The notes beneath the pieces are model-generated. The model searched no databases, was not told the origin of the DNA, and saw nothing but the letters and a program-made list of their open reading frames with translations. The position numbers and the translations under genes are program-made. Source: Candidatus Omnitrophota bacterium (GTDB lineage: Bacteria; Omnitrophota; Gorgyraeia; JACOVV01). From it: a DNA stretch of 5,848 bases. The stretch lies in the NCBI GenBank assembly GCA_016177145.1, contig JACOVV010000191.1, positions 1-5,848 of the forward strand, read 5' to 3'. Each line of letters starts with the position of its first letter. Position 1 is the stretch's first letter. Shown piece by piece: positions 1-5,848 of the stretch.

Positions 1-1221
1 CGCGTAAGAAAGAAAAAATCCAAGAATCAGGAGCACGGTCAGAGCCGAACAAACGTACAGCATCTTCTTTTCCCTGATAAAAAAAAGAGCCAGGATCAGG
101 ACGGCAATGACACCCCCTAAGATCATGGACTCTTTGACGGTATCGACCGCTTTTTTGATAAACTCCGCCTGGTTGGAGGTCGGTGTCATCCGGATATCGC
201 GCCGGATCAGCGACGGGATCGCTTCCGTCTCCTTCAAAACCGCTTCAGCCACTTTGACGGTATTCGCCGTGGATTCTTTTTGTATGTACAGCGATACTAC
301 CGGGCGTTCGTTGAGCCGCGCCAAGCTGGACGGCTCCAGGTAGGAATCTTCGATTCTCGCGACTTCCTTCAGACGGAGGATGGATCCTTGGGGGGTCAAA
401 GCGATCCCGATATTTTCAATCTCGCGGATATCTCTGAATTCCCCCATGACCCGGACCAGATATTTTTCTTCGACTTTCTGAACATCCCCCGCCAACAAGC
501 TCAGGTTATTTAAACTCAGGATATTAATGACCTGTTCGATCGGCAGATGATACGCCATCAATTTCTGCTGGTCCACTTCAATCAGTATTTTTCTCTCCCG
601 CCCCCCTGAGACCTCGATGTTCGCGACCCCTTCGATCCGCTGGAGCCGGTCTTTGATTTCTTCATCCACGATCCGCCGGAGCTGTTCCACCGAATAAGGC
701 CCTTGATCGGGAAGAATCCCGCCGGCCTGCTCGCCTTTTTCTTCCCCGCCGGGGGTAAACGACGGCTGCCACTCCACGAGATTCGTCACCGCCAGGATCA
801 GCACCGGCACGTCGGCGTATTCATATTTGGCGATCACCGGTTTTTCCATCTGCTTGGGCAGGTCTTTCTGGATCCGCGCGAACTTTTCCCGGACCTCCAT
901 CGCCGCGACGTCCATATCAATCCCCGGCTCAAACTCCATGATGATGGTCGCCAATCCCTCTTTGGAGACGGAGATAATATCCTTCAAATTCCCCACGGAA
1001 CTGACCGCTTCCTCAATCGGCTTAGTCACCAGAGTTTCCACTTCCGTCGGGGGGATGCCGCCGCGGATTTCGGCGATGATGCTGATCTGGCCAAAACTGA
1101 TATTCGGCATTAACTCGACGGGAATCTGAAAAAGCGAGACGATCCCGATCAAGACAAAACCCAGGGTCATCATGAGGATGGTAACCGGCCGTCGTACGGC
1201 GAAAGCGGGGAGTCCTCTCAT
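1..1221 (-). CDS. Second RND efflux permease, N-terminal 407 codons (partial, 3' end outside window)
   Basis: The frame is open from ATG (1221-1219) to the window edge. It begins MRGLPAFAVRRPVTILMMTL, closely matching the opening of the neighbouring complete permease (GLPxxxVRRPVT). The first membrane helix is at about 12-31. The periplasmic part has VETLVTKPIEEAVSSVGNLK (61-80), SVSKEGLATIIMEF (84-97), a PN2-like IEGVANIEVSGGRERKILIEVD (196-217), LRLKEVARI (282-290) and the stretch before TM2 (about 368-383). TM3 begins at about 388 and the window ends inside it. It is therefore an RND pump subunit, but clearly diverged from its neighbour and not a recent copy. A Gly/Glu/Pro-rich stretch at about 147-176 has no counterpart in the neighbour. 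TM3 lacks the usual IPxS motif. The proton-relay residues lie beyond the edge, so whether this subunit is active cannot be told. The start overlaps the upstream stop (ATGA), suggesting translational coupling and balanced synthesis of the two permeases, as in MdtB/MdtC-type pairs (inference). Confidence 0.95.
   Translation of the reverse strand, partial: MRGLPAFAVRRPVTILMMTLGFVLIGIVSLFQIPVELMPNISFGQISIIAEIRGGIPPTEVETLVTKPIEEAVSSVGNLKDIISVSKEGLATIIMEFEPGIDMDVAAMEVREKFARIQKDLPKQMEKPVIAKYEYADVPVLILAVTNLVEWQPSFTPGGEEKGEQAGGILPDQGPYSVEQLRRIVDEEIKDRLQRIEGVANIEVSGGRERKILIEVDQQKLMAYHLPIEQVINILSLNNLSLLAGDVQKVEEKYLVRVMGEFRDIREIENIGIALTPQGSILRLKEVARIEDSYLEPSSLARLNERPVVSLYIQKESTANTVKVAEAVLKETEAIPSLIRRDIRMTPTSNQAEFIKKAVDTVKESMILGGVIAVLILALFFIREKKMLYVCSALTVLLILGFFLSYA
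1218..1221 (-). other. ATGA stop/start overlap between the two permease genes
   Basis: The TGA of the first permease (1220-1218) shares bases with the ATG of the second (1221-1219). The preceding bases encode the basic tail KKIRRR and carry no clear Shine-Dalgarno sequence. ATGA overlaps typically mark termination-coupled re-initiation, which would keep the two permeases at related levels. Confidence 0.85.
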
Positions 1222-4200
1222 CGGCGTCTTATTTTTTTCATCAACCGATCAAAAGAAAAATAAATGGCGGGAACCACAAAGAGAGTCAGAAACGTTGAAG
1301 AAATCATTCCTCCAATGACGGTCCATGCCATGGGGGCCTGAAGCTCCGCCCCTTCCCCCCAGCCGCAGGCGAGCGGGACTAACCCCAGGATCGTCGTTAA
1401 ACTCGTCATGAGAATAGGCCGCAGGCGGATCAACACGGCCTCCTGAAGAATCTGTTCCAATCTTTTACCGGGGTCTTTCATCTGCGCCACAAATTCCAGC
1501 AGGACAATCCCATTATTGACGACAATACCCCCCAGCACAATCATTCCCAAGAAAACGACAATGCTCACCGAATGGTGAAGCGTAAACAACCCCCAAGCCA
1601 CACCGATCACCGCCAGAGGGACAGTCACCATAATGACCATCGGCTGCCAGAGAGATTCAAACTCCGAGGCCATAATCATGTACACTAAGATGATGGAAAG
1701 AACCAGCGCCCAGAAAAGAGTGGCAAACGACTCCCGCACCTGCGCCCCTTCTCCGGAGAGCCGGACAAGAAATTGAGGAGGAAACTCCTTCTTCCGGATC
1801 ATCTCTTCCACTTCTTGTTCCGTCTTTCGCAGATTCTCGCCGCTGAAATTGGCGGAAACCAGGATGACCCGTTCCCCTTCCAGGCGGCGGACTTCACTCG
1901 GGCCAAATCCTTCGCGGATATAGGCCACCTCCGAAAGAGGGACTTCAATCCCCAAGGGAGAATGCACAAAAAGATACCGGAGCTGACCGAGATCCTCGCG
2001 GTCCTCTTCTCTCAATCGGACCCGCACATCAATCTCCCGCCCCCCTTCTTTAAACTTGGTGGCGACTTTTCCTTTAATCGCGATCTGCGTCGTCTCGGCG
2101 ATATCTCTGGCCGAAATATTGTACAGCGCCGCCCGGTCCCTCAAGACCTCCGCTTTCGTTTCAGGATTCGGCTGGGGAAGCGAACTCTTGATTGCAAAAA
2201 GCCCGCCGATCTCTTCCATTTCTTTCTGCAGCGTTTCCGAGATCTCGCGCAATTGGGTCAAGTCATGCCCCCGCACCTCGACCACCACCGGCTGAGTTCC
2301 GCCTAACGTCGAAGTCACCACCGACTCTCCGACGGAAAATTCCATTTGGCCCTTCTCCAGCTTCGTTTCATTCTCCAACAGTTTCTTGAGCCGCACCACC
2401 ACCTGCTCTGTTGACGCCTCAATTCCCTTCTTTTCGTTCTTCTTGTAAAGATTCACCAGAATCTGAGATTGATGAGATCCCAGCGTTTCGGCAATCTGTC
2501 CCAGTGCGACATCCTTTGAAGACCCGATTGCCACCGAGTAATCTTTAACCTCCGGGAAACTGGCGAGGTGAGATTCGATCCGCTGGATCGCTTCATCGGT
2601 AATTTCAAGACGCATCCCGGTCGGCATGTCCACTTTCATGGAAAACTGGCGCTGGTCCACTTTTGGAAGAAACTCACGATCCAATGTCGTCAAAAGCCAC
2701 AAACTCAAAAAGCAAAAACCCACCACCAAAGGCAAAAGGATCTTCCGGCGCCTTAAGGAAAACCGGACCATCCAAGAAACCCAGGCGGCGATCCTCTCTC
2801 CTTCCCGGTTCAGTAATCCGAAAAACCTCCACCGGAGGGGAGTATTTCCGAATAAACTCGCCAGCGCCGGAATCAGCGTCATAGCGACTGCCAGGGAAGA
2901 AAAAACCGAGAAACAGACCGTGTAAGAGAGTTCCTTAAAAATCTGCCCGGCCACCCCTGTGGCGAAAACAATCGGAAAAAAAACGGCAATCGTGGTCAGC
3001 GTCGAGCCCCAGATGGCGCTGGCGACTTGTTCCGTGGCCGACCCCGCTGTTTCTTTCTTATCCACGGCGTTTGCCGAATGGCGATAGACATTTTCAATAA
3101 CGACAACCGCGTTATCCACCAGCATTCCGATCCCCAGCGCCAGCCCCCCCAGCGAGATGGTGTTCAAGGTGATGCCGGCAAAATACATCAGCGAGATCGT
3201 CGCCATGATCGAGATGGGAATCGCCGTCGACACGATCAAAGCGCTGCTGAAATTCTGCAGGAACAAAAACAGCACCACAAACGCGAGGATCCCCCCCTGG
3301 ACGGCGGAATCCCGTACTCCCGCCAACGACTCCCGTACAAACTGGGCCTGGTCATAAACGATTTTGATCTCGATGCCGGGGGGAAGCTCTTTTTCAATCC
3401 TCCGCAGAGCTTCACGTACCTTCTTGGAAACCTGGACAACATTGGCCCCTGTCTGCCGCTGGACCGATACGGAAATATTTTCCCGGCCGTTATACCGCGA
3501 AATGGACGTCCGCTCTTTAAACGTGTCTTTGACTTCCGCCAGATCGTCAACCAGGATGAGCCGCTGGGGGATTTCTTCCCGCGGATGCCGCTGAGAGGAT
3601 TCTTTGGGGAGATTCGCCGACGGGATCCTCTCATGGGGGAGTTCTTCCGCCGTCACCACGACTCTCGGGATCTCGGCAATCACCTTGAACTCTCCAAGGG
3701 TGCGAATCAGGTATTCATAAAACTGCTCTTTGATCGTTCCGGCCGGATAGTTGATGTTGGCGTTTTTCAACGAATCCACCACCTCGGTCAAAGCGATCCT
3801 GGAAGCATTGAGGCGTTCTTTATCCACCTCAACAACGATTTCCCGCTCCAATCCACCGACAATCGAAGCGCTGGCGACCCCCTCTAATTTTTCCAGCTCG
3901 TCCTTGATTCGCTTCCGGACGACTTCGCGCAGCTCGGCGGGATGATACCCCGGCGCGGTCACGCTCAACCGGACCGCGGGGAGATCAAACGGATTGTATT
4001 TGAGCACGACCGGATCTTCCGCTTCCCGAGGGAGCCGCTCTTTGACTAAATCAATCTTGTCCCGCATATCCAGGACGGCGGAATCCATCTTCGTCCCCCA
4101 AATGAACTCCGCCTGGATAATGGACAACCCTTCTTTTGAAGTGGAGCTCAAGCGCTTCAGGCGGTTGACGGTGCCGATCACCTCTTCCAGCGGTTTTGTG

Positions 4201-4388
4201 ACAAGAGTTTCTATCTCTTCCGGCGCGGCGTTTTCATAGGTAGTGACCACGGTCAACTGAGGGTAGGTAATCGGCGGGTACAATTCCTGCGGCAGGCGGA
4301 CCCATGAGAGAAACCCAATGAGGATGACTCCCAAAAAAAACATGATGGTCGTCACCGGACGACGGACGCTTAGAGTAGGAAGCCCCAT
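1218..4388 (-). CDS. RND efflux permease, complete (inner-membrane proton-driven pump, VDN/VNN type)
   Basis: This 1056-residue protein has the normal RND length and its internally duplicated layout. It has a first membrane helix at about 12-30 after the family opening VRRPVT, then a large periplasmic part to about 360. TM2-TM6 lie at about 365-510, TM7 at about 549-567, a second periplasmic part runs to about 884, and TM8-TM12 occupy about 886-1046. Familiar motifs include ETLVTKPLEEVIG (61-73), GGLEREIVVEVD (178-189), TSISRYNG (294-301), LFLFLQNF (373-380) and RLRPILMTS (988-996). The proton-relay positions read GMLVDNAVVVIEN (421-433, D425/N426) and GGIVVNNGIVLLEF (953-966, N958/N959). The second Asp and the Lys of AcrB are therefore absent, while R988 and T995 appear to match AcrB R971 and T978. 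A hydrophilic insert of about 30 residues lies near 241-274, before the conserved LILVDDLAEVKD. The drug/hydrophobe-exporting HAE-like group is more likely than the heavy-metal group. The ATG directly follows the in-frame adaptor TAA, so the protein cannot start earlier as a separate product. No strong ribosome-binding site is seen. Confidence 0.97.
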   Translation of the reverse strand: MGLPTLSVRRPVTTIMFFLGVILIGFLSWVRLPQELYPPITYPQLTVVTTYENAAPEEIETLVTKPLEEVIGTVNRLKRLSSTSKEGLSIIQAEFIWGTKMDSAVLDMRDKIDLVKERLPREAEDPVVLKYNPFDLPAVRLSVTAPGYHPAELREVVRKRIKDELEKLEGVASASIVGGLEREIVVEVDKERLNASRIALTEVVDSLKNANINYPAGTIKEQFYEYLIRTLGEFKVIAEIPRVVVTAEELPHERIPSANLPKESSQRHPREEIPQRLILVDDLAEVKDTFKERTSISRYNGRENISVSVQRQTGANVVQVSKKVREALRRIEKELPPGIEIKIVYDQAQFVRESLAGVRDSAVQGGILAFVVLFLFLQNFSSALIVSTAIPISIMATISLMYFAGITLNTISLGGLALGIGMLVDNAVVVIENVYRHSANAVDKKETAGSATEQVASAIWGSTLTTIAVFFPIVFATGVAGQIFKELSYTVCFSVFSSLAVAMTLIPALASLFGNTPLRWRFFGLLNREGERIAAWVSWMVRFSLRRRKILLPLVVGFCFLSLWLLTTLDREFLPKVDQRQFSMKVDMPTGMRLEITDEAIQRIESHLASFPEVKDYSVAIGSSKDVALGQIAETLGSHQSQILVNLYKKNEKKGIEASTEQVVVRLKKLLENETKLEKGQMEFSVGESVVTSTLGGTQPVVVEVRGHDLTQLREISETLQKEMEEIGGLFAIKSSLPQPNPETKAEVLRDRAALYNISARDIAETTQIAIKGKVATKFKEGGREIDVRVRLREEDREDLGQLRYLFVHSPLGIEVPLSEVAYIREGFGPSEVRRLEGERVILVSANFSGENLRKTEQEVEEMIRKKEFPPQFLVRLSGEGAQVRESFATLFWALVLSIILVYMIMASEFESLWQPMVIMVTVPLAVIGVAWGLFTLHHSVSIVVFLGMIVLGGIVVNNGIVLLEFVAQMKDPGKRLEQILQEAVLIRLRPILMTSLTTILGLVPLACGWGEGAELQAPMAWTVIGGMISSTFLTLFVVPAIYFSFDRLMKKIRRR

Positions 4389-4391
4389 TTA
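4386..4391 (-). other. Adaptor stop / permease start junction, TAAATG, same frame
   Basis: The adaptor TAA (4391-4389) is followed immediately by the permease ATG (4388-4386), and both genes are in the same reading frame. There is no spacer, and no convincing Shine-Dalgarno match in the preceding 25 bases, which are the adaptor's last codons. One stop codon therefore separates a 419-residue and a 1056-residue protein. Confidence 0.9.
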
Positions 4392-5648
4392 TTTGGCGTA
4401 TTCTTGAACATCAAAAATTTCAACAGGCGCTCCATCGGTCAATTCCCCCTGAGTCTCAATGACGACATATTCCCCTTCGCGAACCCCCAGGTTGACCTGA
4501 CAGAGATCAGTGGTGATATATCCCACCTGCACGGAACGGATTTCAACTTTGGCTTTCGCCCCGGTCTTCAACTCCCCTTTTCGAATTTCATCCTTAATGA
4601 CATACACGGTATACCCGGAAGCCCCTTTATTTAAAGCGAGACTGGGAAAGACCAGCGTGTTCGGTTTGGAAAAAATGGTGACCTTGGCGCGGGAAAACAT
4701 CCCGGGGAGAAGAAGCGCTCTTGGGTTTTCGACCTTGATCCGCGTCGTCAGGGTGCGGCTTCTCCCTTCCACCACCGGATAGAGACTGTCAACCGTCCCC
4801 GGGAAATCAATGCCGGGGTAAGAATCCACGTTGATCATGACCTGCTGGCCGATCCGGATTTTCTCGATATCTTTTTCAATGATCCCCACCTCGATAAAGA
4901 CCGAGTCAATCACCAAGAGTGACGCTACTTTTTCATTGGGGGTCACGAATTCCCCGACTTCCACTTCACGCGGCCCCATGACGCCGTCCTTGGGAGCGGT
5001 CAATGAAGTTTTGGTCAATTCTTCTTCGGCAAACTCCACTTCCACTTCAGACGCCTCCGCTTCCAGCTTGGCGCTCTCGGCGTCCAATTCGACCTCTTCC
5101 AGCTTATCCTTGATGATCGCCCCGACATCAAACAACTTCTGATGAATTTCTAATTTTTTCCCCAAGGCCTTGGCCCGGCTCTCGACGCTTTTGAGTTTGG
5201 ACCTGGCGTGCGCCAGTTTCAGTCTCAGGTCTTTCTGATTCAATTCGGCGATCGGTTCTCCCTTGCCGACAGAGTCTCCCGGCTGTGTCAGGAACTTTTC
5301 AACCACCCCGTTGATTTCAAAACGGAGATCTATTTCGGAAAGCCCTTTGACCGTCCCCACCGTCGGGAGAGAATCGACAAAATCGGTCCGCTCCACTTTA
5401 AACACTTTGACAGGGACAACCGCTTTGCTCGCTTCTTTTTCTTTACCTGATTTTTCTTGTTCGCGAGGTTTCACTGCTGGCTTCTGCGGTACAACGGCTT
5501 CCTGTTCCGTTCTTTCTACTTTCCGCTTTCCGCTTTCCACTTTCTTTTTTGAAAAAACAGTCACTCCTACCATCCAAATCATCGCCCAAACCCAAAGGAA
5601 ACCGATGACGATAAGAACTATTTTCAACCGCGGAAATTTAAAGGGCAT
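4389..5648 (-). CDS. RND efflux periplasmic adaptor subunit (HlyD / membrane fusion protein family)
   Basis: This 419-residue protein should link the inner-membrane permease to the TolC-like channel. Residues 1-6 are short and basic, and 9-32 form one hydrophobic segment (IVLIVIGFLWVWAMIWMVGV). No lipobox cysteine is seen, so it is probably an uncleaved inner-membrane anchor. Residues 34-77 are a Lys/Glu/Pro-rich, probably disordered linker. Two lipoyl half-motifs follow (about 105-138, with FEINGVVEKF and PGDSVGKGEPIAEL; and 214-247, with LTAPKDGVMGPREVEVGEFV). They flank a coiled-coil hairpin at about 139-212. The beta-barrel is at about 248-325 (VEVGIIEKDIEKIRIGQ, LLPGMFSRAKV) and a membrane-proximal domain runs to the end. 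This order is that of AcrA/MdtA-type adaptors, at normal length plus the linker. An in-frame TAA at 5666-5664 leaves this ATG as the first possible start. The only Shine-Dalgarno-like match, AGGA, ends one base before the ATG, so initiation may depend on coupling to the overlapping channel gene. The hairpin tip reads LFDVGAIIKDKLEEVELD, with Ile where the RLSD motif usually has Ser. Family is secure; substrate unknown. Confidence 0.95.
   Translation of the reverse strand: MPFKFPRLKIVLIVIGFLWVWAMIWMVGVTVFSKKKVESGKRKVERTEQEAVVPQKPAVKPREQEKSGKEKEASKAVVPVKVFKVERTDFVDSLPTVGTVKGLSEIDLRFEINGVVEKFLTQPGDSVGKGEPIAELNQKDLRLKLAHARSKLKSVESRAKALGKKLEIHQKLFDVGAIIKDKLEEVELDAESAKLEAEASEVEVEFAEEELTKTSLTAPKDGVMGPREVEVGEFVTPNEKVASLLVIDSVFIEVGIIEKDIEKIRIGQQVMINVDSYPGIDFPGTVDSLYPVVEGRSRTLTTRIKVENPRALLLPGMFSRAKVTIFSKPNTLVFPSLALNKGASGYTVYVIKDEIRKGELKTGAKAKVEIRSVQVGYITTDLCQVNLGVREGEYVVIETQGELTDGAPVEIFDVQEYAK
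5518..5545 (+). repeat. Heptamer tandem repeat (ACTTTCC-like, 4 units) inside the adaptor gene
   Basis: On the + strand, four 7-base units follow one another: ACTTTCC (5518-5524), GCTTTCC (5525-5531), GCTTTCC (5532-5538) and ACTTTCT (5539-5545). A related pyrimidine-rich run (TTCTTTCT, 5510-5517) adjoins it on the low-coordinate side. Because 7 is not a multiple of 3, each unit is read in a shifted phase. In the adaptor protein the tract encodes part of the Lys/Glu-rich linker just after the membrane anchor (KKVESGKRKVERT). A gain or loss of one unit would break the frame. Confidence 0.8.
5638..5648 (-). other. Channel/adaptor gene overlap (11 bases)
   Basis: The adaptor ATG (5648-5646) lies upstream of the TAA (5640-5638) ending the TolC-like gene, in a different frame. 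The AGGA at 5653-5650 ends one base before the ATG, closer than the usual 5-9 bases. Ribosomes finishing the channel gene would terminate within a few bases of the adaptor start, so coupled re-initiation is the likely route. This is inferred from layout only. Confidence 0.75.
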
Positions 5649-5848
5649 ATCCTGTTGTTCTGTTTAAGCTGGCCAGTGAGAGATGGTAATCCGCCAGCGC
5701 GGTGACTAACGCGATCCGCTCCTGGGCCAATTGAATCTGCGCTTCAAGAACGTTGGAAATGAGCGCCTCATTGATTCTCTGCTGTAATTCCACGACGCTC
5801 AACCCCCTTTCCCGGAATTCCACGCGGTTCTTCTGCGCGTTGTAAAGA
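5638..5848 (-). CDS. TolC-family outer membrane efflux channel, C-terminal end (partial, 5' end outside window)
   Basis: Only the last 69 codons are inside the window; the frame is open to the window edge and ends at TAA (5640-5638). The visible protein is almost wholly helical and amphipathic. It runs from LYNAQKNRVEFRERGLS through a long helix containing EAQIQLAQERIALVTALADY to HLSLASLNRTTGYAL. The pattern of a long helix with spaced Gln/Ala, then an A-x-x-DYxxxLAxLxRxTG motif just before the end, is the usual closing signature of the outer-membrane efflux protein (OEP/TolC) domain, whose trimer forms the outer-membrane barrel and periplasmic tunnel. The family is normally about 400-500 residues, so most of the gene lies upstream. 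A GTG at 5823-5821 could be misread as the start of a 61-residue gene, but the helix continues upstream of it in frame. The gene overlaps the adaptor start by 11 bases, which fits one transcript encoding all pump parts. The family call is fairly secure; subtype and substrate cannot be judged from this fragment. Confidence 0.85.
   Translation of the reverse strand, partial: LYNAQKNRVEFRERGLSVVELQQRINEALISNVLEAQIQLAQERIALVTALADYHLSLASLNRTTGYAL

Noticed and set aside
79..86. Possible frameshift at a run of eight A (T on the coding strand) just before the odd TM3 of the second permease
   Set aside because: I read the two alternative frames. Removing one base soon meets a stop (after CCTFVRL), and adding one gives a hydrophilic, non-RND sequence. 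The given frame stays hydrophobic, as expected for TM3, so a base error here is not supported.
3592..3633. 9-base inverted repeat (TGAGAGGAT / ATCCTCTCA) with a 24-base loop, inside the permease insert
   Set aside because: A match of this size within about 40 bases is expected roughly once by chance in a window this long, and it lies mid-gene with no T-run. Not supported as a terminator or regulatory hairpin.
3236..3634. Open frame of 132 codons on the - strand inside the permease gene
   Set aside because: It reads the same strand in another frame across well-conserved permease sequence and shows no recognisable protein features of its own.
3027..3887. Open frame of 286 codons on the + strand
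   Set aside because: It lies wholly antisense to the complete RND permease, whose protein is recognisable along its full length. The translated + strand product is rich in Arg, His, Asp and Pro and shows no known motif. It is a shadow frame.
1218..4388. Heavy-metal (CusA-type) RND permease
   Set aside because: The TM4 motif is VDN with no CusA-like acidic signature, and no Met-rich cluster was seen in the periplasmic domains. An HAE-like exporter fits better, although substrate cannot be assigned.
5638..5823. Small 61-residue gene starting at an internal GTG
   Set aside because: The frame stays open upstream to the window edge and the sequence matches the C-terminal helix of a TolC-family channel, so this is the tail of a larger gene.

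Overview
The window is one stretch of a minus-strand operon for a tripartite RND (resistance-nodulation-division) efflux system of a Gram-negative (diderm) bacterium. In transcription order, from high to low coordinates, it holds the last 69 codons of a TolC-family outer-membrane channel (5848-5638), a complete periplasmic adaptor of the HlyD/RND-MFP family (5648-4389), a complete 1056-residue RND permease (4388-1218), and the first 407 codons of a second, different RND permease (1221-1, running off the window). There is no intergenic space. The channel and adaptor genes overlap by 11 bases, the adaptor stop codon is followed directly by the permease start codon in the same frame, and the two permease genes overlap by 4 bases (ATGA). 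No promoter, terminator, RNA gene, mobile element or CRISPR array was seen, and both ends of the operon lie outside the window.

The parts would work together as a cell-envelope-spanning pump. The permease in the inner membrane takes substrate from the periplasm or membrane using the proton gradient, the adaptor anchors in the inner membrane and bridges the periplasm, and the TolC-like channel releases substrate outside. Two consecutive, non-identical permease genes behind a single adaptor gene recall MdtABC/MuxABC-type systems, in which the two permeases form a mixed trimer. Whether this pair does so is an inference from gene order. The substrate cannot be read from the sequence.

The organism cannot be named with confidence. 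Base composition is moderate, roughly half G+C by eye. The complete permease has the VDN (TM4) and VNN (TM10) signatures instead of the AcrB-type VDD and lysine pair. That form is common in diderm phyla outside the classical enterobacterial HAE1 pumps. A heptamer tandem repeat (ACTTTCC-like) sits inside the adaptor gene. An uncultured diderm lineage is plausible but unproven.

This is mainly a recognisable transport operon, not an unknown system. The points of most interest are a hydrophilic insert in the periplasmic part of each permease, at different places; an unusual third membrane segment in the second permease; the in-frame, zero-gap adaptor/permease junction; and the heptamer repeat in the adaptor linker.
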